DNA from: Thalassospira tepidiphila MCCC 1A03514
Lineage (GTDB): Bacteria; Pseudomonadota; Alphaproteobacteria; Rhodospirillales; Thalassospiraceae
DNA: 64,000 nucleotides
Direction: 5' to 3'
NCBI RefSeq assembly: GCF_001662875.1
Contig: NZ_JPVZ01000014.1
Coordinates: 1 to 64,000, forward strand
Position 1 is the stretch's first letter. Every line of letters starts with the position of its first letter. Under the pieces are notes generated by a model. It worked only from the letters and a program-made list of their open reading frames with translations, was not told the DNA's origin and searched no databases. The position numbers were made by a program, and so were the translations under genes. Below are positions 53,625-62,132 of this stretch, piece by piece.

Positions 53625-55112
53625 ATGACGGCACAATCAAAGGAACAGCGTTGCGTATCGCTCAGCCAGCTTTCCGATCTGCGTTTGCTGCGCGAACATG
53701 CCTATATTGATGGTCGCTGGTGCTCGGCTGACAACCTTCAGGTGATCGAGGTCACCAACCCGTTCGATGGCAGCTTCATCGGCACCGTTCCGAACATGGG
53801 CGTTCACGAAACCCGAAAGGCCATCGCGGCTGCCCGGGAAGCCTTCCCGGCATGGGCGGCCCTTCTGCCCCAGGAACGCAGTGCCGCTTTGCGTCGCTGG
53901 CACGATCTTCTGATTGAAAACAAGGAAGACCTGGCTCTTCTGATGACCCTTGAACAGGGCAAGCCGATCAACGAAGCCCGCGGCGAAATTGATTATGCCG
54001 CAAGCTTCATCGAATTTTACGCCGAAGAAGCCAAACGGGTGAATGTTGAAAACATCACATCCCACCTGCCCGGCCGCAACATGTCGATCAAACGCGAACC
54101 GATCGGGGTGACTGCCGCCGTAACACCTTGGAACTTCCCGTGTGCGATGATCACGCGTAAGGCCGCCGCTGCCCTTGCCGCCGGTTGCACCATGATCGTA
54201 CGCCCGGCCACCGAAACACCGTTTTCGGCAACCGCACTGGCCGAACTGGCCGAACGTGCAGGCATCCCGGCCGGTGTGTTTAACATCGTCACCGGTGATC
54301 CGAACCCGGTCGTGGGCGAGCTGTGCGGTCATCACGATGTCCGAGCACTATCCTTTACCGGCTCGACCGAGGTTGGCCGTCTTCTGCTGTCGCAAGGTGC
54401 CCAGACGATCAAGAAAATGTCTATGGAGCTGGGCGGTCATGCCCCGTTCATCGTCTTTGATGATGTCGATCTCGACGAGGCAGTTGCCCACGCGGTGAAC
54501 GCCAAGTTCGCCACCAGTGGTCAGGACTGTCTGGCGGCCAACCGCATCTTTGTTCAGCGCGACATCTATGACGACTTCCTTGATAAATATGCCAAGGCCA
54601 TCGCCGATCTGCGAGTTGGCAACGGTATCGAGGAATATGTCGAAATCGGTCCGCTGATGCATGACCGTGCGGTTGCCAAATGCGAAGAACATGTTGCCGA
54701 TGCACGCGCCAAAGGTGCCCGTGTTGTCACCGGTGGCAAGAAAATGGGCGGGCTGTTCTTTGCCCCGACCCTGCTTGCCGATGTCACCGACGAGATGAAA
54801 ATCTTTTCCGAAGAAACATTCGGCCCGGTTGCCCCGGTCATGCCGTTCGATACCGAGGACGAAGTCGTCGCCAAGGCCAATGACAGCGAATACGGCCTTG
54901 CCGCCTATCTGCTGACCAAGGACAACGACCGTGCCGCACGTGTTTCGAACGCCCTTGAATACGGCATGGTTGCGCTAAACTGCGTGAAAATCACCGGTGC
55001 ACCGGTTCCGTTTGGCGGCGTCAAGCAATCCGGCCTCGGCCGCGAAGGATCGCGCCATGGCCTCGAAGAATTTACCGAACTGAAATACGTCTGCGCTGCT
55101 TACAAAGCCTAG
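53625..55112 (+). CDS. doeC: Aldehyde dehydrogenase, succinate/aspartate-semialdehyde type (ectoine catabolism)
   Basis: 495 residues of the GabD-like ALDH family. Visible motifs: VTPWNFP, MELGG with Glu268, and catalytic Cys302 in GQDCLAANR. The usual cofactor-site Lys in KPA is Arg here (IVRPATETPF). ATG at 53625 follows AAGGAGG. By place, next to a class III aminotransferase and near teaA-enuR-eut genes, it should oxidise aspartate semialdehyde to aspartate as DoeC/Ssd does. Sequence alone cannot exclude succinate semialdehyde as the substrate. Confidence 0.85.
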   Translation: MTAQSKEQRCVSLSQLSDLRLLREHAYIDGRWCSADNLQVIEVTNPFDGSFIGTVPNMGVHETRKAIAAAREAFPAWAALLPQERSAALRRWHDLLIENKEDLALLMTLEQGKPINEARGEIDYAASFIEFYAEEAKRVNVENITSHLPGRNMSIKREPIGVTAAVTPWNFPCAMITRKAAAALAAGCTMIVRPATETPFSATALAELAERAGIPAGVFNIVTGDPNPVVGELCGHHDVRALSFTGSTEVGRLLLSQGAQTIKKMSMELGGHAPFIVFDDVDLDEAVAHAVNAKFATSGQDCLAANRIFVQRDIYDDFLDKYAKAIADLRVGNGIEEYVEIGPLMHDRAVAKCEEHVADARAKGARVVTGGKKMGGLFFAPTLLADVTDEMKIFSEETFGPVAPVMPFDTEDEVVAKANDSEYGLAAYLLTKDNDRAARVSNALEYGMVALNCVKITGAPVPFGGVKQSGLGREGSRHGLEEFTELKYVCAAYKA

Positions 55113-55168
55113 GTTTTAACCTTGGTGCGCGCAAAAGACATCAACCGCATTCACATGGGAGAATTCAA

Positions 55169-56569
55169 ATGAATGTCATCAAAAACACCACTGCTGATCT
55201 GCAGGAAATGGATCGGGCGCATTTCATGCACCCCTCGACCCACATGCGTCAGCACGCCGCCGGTGAAACCCCCAACCGCATCATCAATGGCGGTAAGGGC
55301 ATCTATATCCACGACACCGAAGGCCGTGAAAGCCTTGATGCCTTCGCCGGTTTGTATTGTGTAAACGTTGGTTATGGCCGCACCGAAATTGCCGATGCGA
55401 TCTATGCGCAGGCAAAGGAACTGGCCTATTACCACACCTATGTCGGGCACGGGAACGAGCCGGTCATTCGCCTGTCAGACCGTATTATCAAAAGCGCGCC
55501 CGAAGGCATGCAGCGCGTCTATTACGGCATGTCCGGATCGGATGCGAACGAAACCAACATCAAGCTGATCTGGTACTACAACAACATCCGCGGCCTGCCG
55601 CAGAAAAAGAAAATCATCTCGCGTTGGCGTGGCTATCACGGCTCGGGCATCATGACCGGTAGCCTGACCGGCCTTGCTGCCTTCCACAACGCCTTTGATC
55701 TGCCGCGTGCGCCTATTCTGCACACCACCTGCCCGCACCATTACTGGAATGCCGAGGCCGGCGAAACCGAAGCAGAATTTGCCAAACGCTGTGCCAATGA
55801 TCTGGAAAAAATGATCCTGCGCGAAGGTCCGGAAACCGTTGCTGCCTTCATAGGCGAGCCGGTCATGGGCACGGGCGGCATCATCACCCCGCCAGAAGGC
55901 TATTGGGAAGCCATCCAGGCCGTTCTGAACAAGTATGACGTCCTTCTGGTTGCCGACGAAGTCGTGACCGCCTTTGGCCGTACCGGCTCCTATTTCGGCT
56001 CCTTGCACTATGGCATCAAGCCGGATCTGATCACGATCGCCAAGGGTGTGTCGTCGGGTTACCTGCCGCTGTCGGGTGTGATCATTGGTGAACGCGTCTG
56101 GAAAGTTCTTGAACAGGGTTCCGATCAGATGGGCCCGATCGGTCATGGCTGGACCTATTCCGCCCATCCGGTCTGCGCGGCGGCCGCCAATGCCAACCTT
56201 GATATCGTTGATGGTGAAAACCTGACGGGTAACTCGGCCGACACGGGCGGCTACTTCCAGAAACGCCTGCATGAAACCTTTGACAACCACCCGCTGGTTG
56301 GCGAAGCACGCGGCGTTGGTCTGATGGCCGCCCTCGAGTTTGTCGCGGATAAAACCAAGAAGGAACGCTTCGATCCGAATGCGAAAATCGGTCCGCGCGT
56401 ATCAGCCGCCTGCCTGGAACGTGGCATGATCGCACGCGCCATGCCGCACGGTGACATCCTTGGCTTCGCCCCACCGCTTTGCATCACCAAGGCAGAGGTC
56501 GACAAAGTCATCGACATCGCCAAACAGGCTGTTGATGCGGTCGCCGACGAAGTTGCTGCTGGCAAATAA
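55169..56569 (+). CDS. doeD: Class III aminotransferase, probable diaminobutyrate transaminase (ectoine catabolism)
   Basis: 466 residues, PLP-dependent fold type I. The PLP lysine is Lys292 in DLITIAKGVSSGYLP; ADEVVTAFGRTG provides the PLP-contacting Asp; the N-terminus HMRQHAAGETPNRII is typical of omega-aminotransferases. It lies 56 bases after the dehydrogenase. In Ruegeria and Halomonas clusters the equivalent pair (atf/ssd or DoeD/DoeC) turns L-2,4-diaminobutyrate into aspartate semialdehyde and then aspartate. That role is inferred from context; GABA or beta-alanine are alternatives. Confidence 0.85.
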   Translation: MNVIKNTTADLQEMDRAHFMHPSTHMRQHAAGETPNRIINGGKGIYIHDTEGRESLDAFAGLYCVNVGYGRTEIADAIYAQAKELAYYHTYVGHGNEPVIRLSDRIIKSAPEGMQRVYYGMSGSDANETNIKLIWYYNNIRGLPQKKKIISRWRGYHGSGIMTGSLTGLAAFHNAFDLPRAPILHTTCPHHYWNAEAGETEAEFAKRCANDLEKMILREGPETVAAFIGEPVMGTGGIITPPEGYWEAIQAVLNKYDVLLVADEVVTAFGRTGSYFGSLHYGIKPDLITIAKGVSSGYLPLSGVIIGERVWKVLEQGSDQMGPIGHGWTYSAHPVCAAAANANLDIVDGENLTGNSADTGGYFQKRLHETFDNHPLVGEARGVGLMAALEFVADKTKKERFDPNAKIGPRVSAACLERGMIARAMPHGDILGFAPPLCITKAEVDKVIDIAKQAVDAVADEVAAGK

Positions 56570-56602
56570 GCCAGATCAATATCACTGCGACGTCAGAAAT
56601 AC

Positions 56603-56673
56603 CCGCCGCGTCAAACCTTCTTCCCGACGCGGCGGTGCACAGGGGCCGGGCCCATGACCGGCCCCTGTTTTAT
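56603..56673 (+). terminator. Double hairpin terminator after doeD
   Basis: CCGCCGCGTC and GACGCGGCGG (56603-56635) form a 10-bp stem; it is directly followed by CAGGGGCCGG and CCGGCCCCTG (56640-56667), another 10-bp stem ahead of TTTTATTT. Confidence 0.88.
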
Positions 56674-56732
56674 TTCCAGGCGACGATGATCTCACTGCCA
56701 CGATCTCACGGCCACCGGGCGCAAACCCATAG

Positions 56733-57158
56733 TTACTGGCAGGTCGTCGCAAACTTCCCGGCAGTATCTTTCTTGGAAGTCACCGTACAAGCAGCGGTGA
56801 CGCTGCCCGATGCATTTATGATTTGAAGTTGGATCTCGGCATTGCCGCCATCTGCTGACGGCCACCAGATCGAACCGGCACCATCAGAACCAAACAGGTT
56901 CAGATAAGGTGCCGCACCCGCATTGGTCACACCGGCAACAACCGTGGCATTCCCGGAATTACTCAGCGCATCCTTTACCGTCACCTTTGCGGAGTCCGGG
57001 GATGTTTCGGCCCATTCGCTGGATGAGATCGGCACGCCATTGGGATTGTACACTTCCGCCTTTGGCGACGAAACAAGCGTACCAAGCGCCATTACGGCAA
57101 ACATGATTGCCGGGAAGATCGCATCACGGACAGTTTGAAGCAGGTTGAGCATATTCAC
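56733..57158 (-). CDS. Secreted or membrane-anchored small protein, unknown function
   Basis: 141 residues with a hydrophobic N-terminus (about 14-30, IFPAIMFAVMALGTLV) and a Gly/Ala/Asn/Ser-rich beta-type domain. There are only two cysteines, near the C-terminus (AACTVT and last-but-one residue), suggesting a disulfide. GTG at 57158 lies seven bases after AGGA; ATG at 57152 is too far. It sits between the ectoine genes but has no visible tie to them. A pilin-like or matrix protein is possible; nothing specific is recognised. Confidence 0.6.
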   Translation of the reverse strand: MNMLNLLQTVRDAIFPAIMFAVMALGTLVSSPKAEVYNPNGVPISSSEWAETSPDSAKVTVKDALSNSGNATVVAGVTNAGAAPYLNLFGSDGAGSIWWPSADGGNAEIQLQIINASGSVTAACTVTSKKDTAGKFATTCQ

Positions 57159-57282
57159 AGCCAGTTCCTTTCACGTCAGTTTCATCACCACAGTCCGCTT
57201 ATCGGAAAGGGCACGTATGAGACGCAGAAACGCTGATGTTGTGAGCATCACCGGGATCACCGACCGACCATTCAAGACAAAC

Positions 57283-57315
57283 AAAAACCCCCGCAAGCAG
57301 TGCCTGCGGGGGTTT
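57283..57315 (-). terminator. Terminator after the TRAP binding protein gene
   Basis: AAACCCCCGCA and TGCGGGGGTTT form an 11-bp stem with a 9-base loop; on the minus strand TTTTTGTTTG follows. A close sequence match to the terminator at 29329-29370. Confidence 0.9.
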
Positions 57316-57345
57316 GCGATATCTTACGAAATCGGGAAGTCCCGA

Positions 57346-58365
57346 TTACATGTCGGTACCAAACTCTTCACGAAGCGAGTTCAGCACTTCTTCGGTGTCA
57401 CCACCGACTTCCTCAACAAGGCTTGCGCCAACGCCTTTGGAAGCTTCCTTGAAGACCGAACGCTGTTCGTCGTTCAGACGGATCACTTCGATCTCCGGCT
57501 TGGCTTCCTTGATGCGTGCAAGGGCTTCGTCATTGGCCTTTTTCTGGGCTTCATAGATGAAGTCATCCAGTTCGGCCTTTACTTCCGCCAGCATCTCTTT
57601 GCGTTCATCCGACAGGCCGTCATAGAACGCCGCGTTTGAAACCACGGTGGTGGTGTATTGCTGCTGACCGGCATAGATCAGATGGTCGGTCACCTCGTAG
57701 AATTTGGCACTTTCAACGAAGAAGATCGGGTTGACCTGTGCATCAATCACGCTGGTCTGAAGACCGGAATAAACTTCACCCCACGGCAGGGCGACCGGAT
57801 CAGCACCGAACGATTCATAAGTTTCGATCAGGATCGGCGAGGTCATGACACGGAATTTCACACCATCGAAATCAGCCGGCTTTTCGACCGGTTTCTTGGT
57901 GGTCCAGACCATTTCGCCTTCCGGGTACATGGTATAAAGCTTCAGCCCCTTGGACTCGAAGTCCTTGGACAGACCTTCGTAAATGGTCGGGCTCGAAGAC
58001 AGGACCTTCTTGTTCACCTCGTTATCCTGCGACAGCAGGTAGGGAACACCAAAGACCTGAATTTCCGGAACGAAAGTCCCCAGGTGACCCGGCGATGCGT
58101 TCGAGAACTGAACAGCACCGGCTGCGGTAAGCTCGGTAATGTCGTTCTCGGTGCCAAGCTGGCCATAGGTGTAAATGGTCACATTTACGTCGCCATCGGT
58201 CTTTTCTTCGACCAGGCGTTTGAATTCCTGAGCGTAAAGGTCCTGAACATCACCCGGGCTTTCTTCGTGGGCGAATTTCCATTCCTCGGCGTGGGCAGCG
58301 GTCCCTGCGACGGCAAACAGTGCAGCCGCCGATAGGGTCGCTTTAAGGAGTTTGTTCAGACTCAT
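57346..58365 (-). CDS. teaA: TRAP transporter ectoine-binding protein, TeaA/UehA-like
   Basis: 339 residues: a signal peptide (about 1-26, AAHAEE) then a DctP-type binding protein. Stretches such as WKFAHEESPGDVQD, MYPEGEMVWTTKKP and ALPWGEVYSGLQTSVIDAQ-NPIFFVES closely follow Halomonas TeaA. It is expected to bind ectoine and 5-hydroxyectoine in the periplasm and deliver them to the DctQM-type permeases. It is divergent from enuR and thus split from the permease genes. ATG at 58365 behind GGGAG. Ligand is inferred from homology and context. Confidence 0.88.
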   Translation of the reverse strand: MSLNKLLKATLSAAALFAVAGTAAHAEEWKFAHEESPGDVQDLYAQEFKRLVEEKTDGDVNVTIYTYGQLGTENDITELTAAGAVQFSNASPGHLGTFVPEIQVFGVPYLLSQDNEVNKKVLSSSPTIYEGLSKDFESKGLKLYTMYPEGEMVWTTKKPVEKPADFDGVKFRVMTSPILIETYESFGADPVALPWGEVYSGLQTSVIDAQVNPIFFVESAKFYEVTDHLIYAGQQQYTTTVVSNAAFYDGLSDERKEMLAEVKAELDDFIYEAQKKANDEALARIKEAKPEIEVIRLNDEQRSVFKEASKGVGASLVEEVGGDTEEVLNSLREEFGTDM

Positions 58366-58506
58366 ATCGAAGTCTCCCGTGTTATCGCGCTCAACGATCG
58401 GCGCCAACGCTTATGAAGGCACTCGGATCGGAACGCTTAATTTCAACATCACTGTGATGAACGCCCAAAGTTTTGAAATGTTCCTGCATCAGGTCAATGT
58501 TAGTTT

Positions 58507-58520
58507 TGTCTCATGACAAA
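58507..58520. promoter_or_regulatory. Probable EnuR operator, site 1
   Basis: TTGTC-TCAT-GACAA in the gap between divergent teaA and enuR. The wider sequence TTTTGTCTCATGACAAA recurs almost exactly at site 2 (59991), directly after enuR. Confidence 0.7.
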
Positions 58521-58592
58521 TTAGTCCGAACACCTACACAGAACAGGTCCGCCATGTTAGGCTGGCCAAAACATCAGGGTGGAAAGACAATC

Positions 58593-59990
58593 ATGTGGTT
58601 ACCTGACATCGACCTCAGCGGCGAAACAGGCCCGAAATACAAGGCACTGGTCGAAGCAATCATTACCGATATTGAATCAGGCAGATTGCGCCACGATGTC
58701 CGTATGCCAACACACCGTGAACTGGCCTATCGCCTGAAAGTCAGCGTTCAGACCGTCAGTGCCGCCTACAAGGAAGTCGAACGGCAGGGCTATTTGCGGT
58801 CCGAACGGCGTCGCGGCACCTTTGTGCAGGCCCGCCTGACCGACCGGGCGTCGTCCTTTATCCTCGATAGTCGCCAACCCGATCTGGTTGATCTTTCAAT
58901 CGTGCGTGCCGCCTATACCGATTTTCACAATGACCTGTCGCGCCAGATGCACGCCAAACTGGCCGAAGAACCCCATCACGGCTGGATGGAAAGCTGCCGG
59001 CCGGTTGCCGGGTTTGATTATCACCGCGACATCGGGCGCAACTGGCTTTCCGGCATGGGGGTCGATGTTGAAATCCCCAACCTTCTGATCACCAATGGTG
59101 CCGCACAAGGCGTCTTTACCGCCCTTTCCACCGTCATTCAGCCTGATGACGTCGTCCTGACCGAAAGCCTGACAGACCATGGCGTGATCGGCTCGGCCAG
59201 TATCCTGCGTTTCAAGCTGGGCGCATTGCCGACCGATGACGAAGGCATCCTGCCCGATGCGTTTGAGCAAGAATGCCGCACGCGCCAAATCCGGGCCCTT
59301 GTCGTCACCCCGATCTTTACCAATCCGACCAACTGCCTGATGGGGTTGGAACGGCGCAAACGCATCGCCGAAATTGCCGAACATTACGGCGTCTATGTCA
59401 TCGAGGATGATGTCTATCGCCCGCTGCTCGAGGAAAACCTGCCACCAATCACAAGCTTTTTGCCCAAGCTTGGCTTTCATGTCTCAAGCCTGACCAAGGC
59501 AGTTATGCCGGGCCTTCGAACCGGCTTTCTGGCTGTTCCGGCGCATTTGTCGATTCGTGCCAGCAGCGTTTTGCGCGTCACCGGATGGATGGGGACTCCA
59601 TTGATGGCAGAGATCGGCGCACGCTGGATTGCCGATGGCACCGTCGATCAGGCGGTAACAGTCCAACGCGCGCTGATGCGCGAACGCCAGGCACTGGTGG
59701 CCGATATTCTCGGCGATGCGGTTGTGCGTCATCACCCGACATCGCTATCGGCCTGGGTGCGCATTCCCGAACACTGGCAGGAAGAATGGTTTGCCTCCGA
59801 ACTGCGCAAAAACGGCGTAGCTGTCACGATTTCCGACCCGTTCATGACCGTCAAGGTGCCGCGGCCAAACGCCATGCGGATCTGTCTTGGCGGCGCCCCT
59901 GATACGCCAACGGTTCAGCATGCCCTGATCCAAATTCGCCATACCATGGATCAAATGCCCGGCGTTCACGCCTTCGACGTGATGTATTGA
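58593..59990 (+). CDS. enuR: MocR/GntR-family regulator of ectoine use, EnuR
   Basis: 465 residues. An N-terminal GntR winged helix (about 12-80; RELAYRLKVSVQTVSAAYKEVERQGYLR) joins an aminotransferase-like domain (about 110-465). Counting from ATG 58593 the predicted PLP lysine, in SSLTKAVMPG, is residue 302, the number reported for Ruegeria EnuR. EnuR represses uptake and catabolic genes; diaminobutyrate-type intermediates bind its PLP and relieve repression. Flanked by two matching palindromes. ATG 58554 is an alternative start but has no better ribosome site. Confidence 0.93.
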   Translation: MWLPDIDLSGETGPKYKALVEAIITDIESGRLRHDVRMPTHRELAYRLKVSVQTVSAAYKEVERQGYLRSERRRGTFVQARLTDRASSFILDSRQPDLVDLSIVRAAYTDFHNDLSRQMHAKLAEEPHHGWMESCRPVAGFDYHRDIGRNWLSGMGVDVEIPNLLITNGAAQGVFTALSTVIQPDDVVLTESLTDHGVIGSASILRFKLGALPTDDEGILPDAFEQECRTRQIRALVVTPIFTNPTNCLMGLERRKRIAEIAEHYGVYVIEDDVYRPLLEENLPPITSFLPKLGFHVSSLTKAVMPGLRTGFLAVPAHLSIRASSVLRVTGWMGTPLMAEIGARWIADGTVDQAVTVQRALMRERQALVADILGDAVVRHHPTSLSAWVRIPEHWQEEWFASELRKNGVAVTISDPFMTVKVPRPNAMRICLGGAPDTPTVQHALIQIRHTMDQMPGVHAFDVMY

Positions 59991-59992
59991 TT

Positions 59993-60006
59993 TTGTGTCA
60001 TGACAA
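59993..60006. promoter_or_regulatory. Probable EnuR operator, site 2
   Basis: TTGTGTCATGACAA, containing the perfect palindrome TGTCATGACA, starts two bases after the enuR stop and about 140 bases before the permease operon. It shares 15 of 17 bases or so with site 1 in the wider alignment, so it likely controls the transporter-eut operon. Confidence 0.7.
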
Positions 60007-60144
60007 AAATCTGATTGAACCATCACAAAGCGTTTTTATTCTGACTGAACCGGCGTGAAGCGAACGACAATCCGTGTGGGAGGGAACCAACATCCGCACA
60101 CAGCGTTCCACAAAAATGTCTCGCACACGCATCAAGGAGGTTCT

Positions 60145-60729
60145 ATGTCAGGTGCAAACGGGGAGGCCCCCGCTCCGAGTGGCGGGGCGTTGGGGATTTT
60201 AAGAAAACTCGACCACGGCTTGTCCGTCGTCGAACGACAGCTCCTCGGATGGAGCATCATCATCATGGCGGTGAACACCGTCGCCAATGTAATCATGCGC
60301 CTGGGGTTCAGTTCGAGCATCTTCTTCTCCGAAGAGCTCAATCAGTTTCTGATCATTCTTGTGACCTTTGTCGGCATCAGCGAGGCCGCCCGCATGGGGC
60401 GCCATATCCGCATGTCGGCCTTTACCGATATGCTGGGCCCGCGCGCCAGCAAGGTCATGATGATCATCATTACGCTTGGCACGGCCTCTTTGCTGTTCCT
60501 TCTGGCCTGGTATTCGATTGATTATGTTTCGTCACTGATCACATCGAACCGGCTGACCCCGGCCCTGCGCATCCCCTATTACCTGACCGTTCTGATCGTG
60601 CCCTTTGGCCTGTGCGTAACCGGCATCCAGTTTGTTCTGGCAGCGTTGACCAACATCCTCAAACCGGGGACGCACCTGTCCTACCAGGTCGAGGATACGT
60701 TTGACGACGCCGACGAGCATCATCTGTAA
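60145..60729 (+). CDS. teaB: TRAP transporter small permease, TeaB/UehB-like
   Basis: 194 residues with four membrane helices (about 33-51, 63-82, 104-124, 144-167): the DctQ component. It has the SEELNQFLIILVTFVGISEAARMGRHIRM core. ATG at 60145 follows AAGGAGG; translated with the DctM gene 15 bases downstream. With that protein and the TeaA-like binding protein it forms a Na+-driven importer, probably for ectoines. Confidence 0.9.
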   Translation: MSGANGEAPAPSGGALGILRKLDHGLSVVERQLLGWSIIIMAVNTVANVIMRLGFSSSIFFSEELNQFLIILVTFVGISEAARMGRHIRMSAFTDMLGPRASKVMMIIITLGTASLLFLLAWYSIDYVSSLITSNRLTPALRIPYYLTVLIVPFGLCVTGIQFVLAALTNILKPGTHLSYQVEDTFDDADEHHL

Positions 60730-60744
60730 GGGGGGAATGGAAAA

Positions 60745-62028
60745 ATGGATTTAGGAACAACAATCCTTCTGGTGATGCTGGGGCTTCTGGTGCTGGGCTT
60801 CCCGATGATGGTGCCGCTGGCAACCGCCAGTGTGGTTGCCTTCATGTTTTACATGCCCATTCCCGAACGCATCCTCATACAGCAGATGGTCACGGGCATC
60901 TCGCCGGTCGCCCTGATCGCGGTGCCGATGTTTATCTTTGCCGCCGATATCGTGACAAAGGGGCATACGGCCAACCGGCTGATTGACCTTGCCATGACCT
61001 TTGTCGGCCATGTACGCGGCGGCCTTGCCGTTACCACCGCCCTTGGTTGCACCATGTTTGGCGCGGTATCGGGCTCGACCCAGGCGACTGTTGTGGCGAT
61101 GGGCGGTCCGCTGCGTCCCAAGATGCTCAAGGCGGGCTACGAAGACAAATTCGCCATGGCGCTGATCATCAATGCCAGTGACATCGCGTTTCTGATCCCG
61201 CCATCGATTGGCATGATCGTGTTTGGCGTGGTTGGCAAGGTTTCGATCGGTGAACTGTTCCTGGCGGGGATCGGCCCGGGCATTCTCATTCTGATCATGT
61301 TCTCGCTGTACTGCATGTACTACGCCAAAAAGAACGACATCCCGACCATCCCGCGCATGACCTGGGCTGAACGCGGCAAGGCCGTGATCAATGCCGGTCC
61401 TGCCATCATGTTCCCGGTTCTGATCGTCGGTGGCATTTATCTGGGCTGGGTCAGCCCGACCGAGGTTGCGGCTGTTGCCGTGGTCTATGCCATCATCCTT
61501 GAAGTGCTGATCTTCAAGTCGGTCAAATGGTCTGAACTGTTGGCGATTGCGCGTTCAACCGGTCTGATCACGGCTGTCGTGTTCATTCTGGTCGGTGCAG
61601 GCACGACATTCTCGTTCGTGATTTCCTTTGCCCAGATCCCGCAACACGTGATTGGCGCATTGGGGCTTGAAGGGGCGAACTCCTATGTCATTCTGGCCGC
61701 GATCTGCATTGCCTTCTTTATCGGCTGCATGTTCGTTGACCCGATTGTTGTCATTCTGGTCCTGACGCCGATCTTCATGCCGCTTGTCAATGCGGCGGGG
61801 CTCGATCCGGTGCTTGTCGGTACGCTGGTGACACTTCAGGTTGCCATTGGCTCTGCCACGCCCCCGTTCGGGTGTGACATCTTTACAGCCATCGCAATCT
61901 TCCGGCGACCCTATGCCGAGGTGATCAGTGGAACACCGCCCTTCATCATCATGCTGCTGCTTGCGGCCGTGATCTTGATCTTTGTTCCGCAGATTGCCCT
62001 GTTCCTGCCAGAGCTTGCCTTCCGCTGA
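60745..62028 (+). CDS. teaC: TRAP transporter large permease, TeaC/UehC-like
   Basis: 427 residues with about 12 membrane helices: DctM family. Typical features are the N-terminal LGLLVLGFPMMVPLATASVVAF, the GAVSGSTQATVVAMGG hairpin region, IPPSIGMIVFGV and the C-terminal TPPFGCDIFTAIAIFRRP. It is the transport channel of the TRAP system; binding sites for two Na+ are expected in such hairpins. Starts 15 bases after the small permease. An inverted repeat separates it from eutA. Confidence 0.93.
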   Translation: MDLGTTILLVMLGLLVLGFPMMVPLATASVVAFMFYMPIPERILIQQMVTGISPVALIAVPMFIFAADIVTKGHTANRLIDLAMTFVGHVRGGLAVTTALGCTMFGAVSGSTQATVVAMGGPLRPKMLKAGYEDKFAMALIINASDIAFLIPPSIGMIVFGVVGKVSIGELFLAGIGPGILILIMFSLYCMYYAKKNDIPTIPRMTWAERGKAVINAGPAIMFPVLIVGGIYLGWVSPTEVAAVAVVYAIILEVLIFKSVKWSELLAIARSTGLITAVVFILVGAGTTFSFVISFAQIPQHVIGALGLEGANSYVILAAICIAFFIGCMFVDPIVVILVLTPIFMPLVNAAGLDPVLVGTLVTLQVAIGSATPPFGCDIFTAIAIFRRPYAEVISGTPPFIIMLLLAAVILIFVPQIALFLPELAFR

Positions 62029-62087
62029 TCAAGTTCTGGCCCGTAAATTCCGGCTGCGACCGGAAGCATATTTGAAAATTTGAAACT

Positions 62088-62116
62088 GGGTCGTCCTGAT
62101 TAAATCGGGACGACCC
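62088..62116 (+). terminator. Hairpin between permease and eut genes
   Basis: GGGTCGTCC and GGACGACCC form a perfect 9-bp stem with an 11-base loop, ending 16 bases before the eutA start. CGCTTCTGG follows instead of a T-run. It could attenuate or cut the transcript to lower eut expression relative to transport. Confidence 0.5.
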
Positions 62117-62132
62117 GCTTCTGGAGTTCAGG

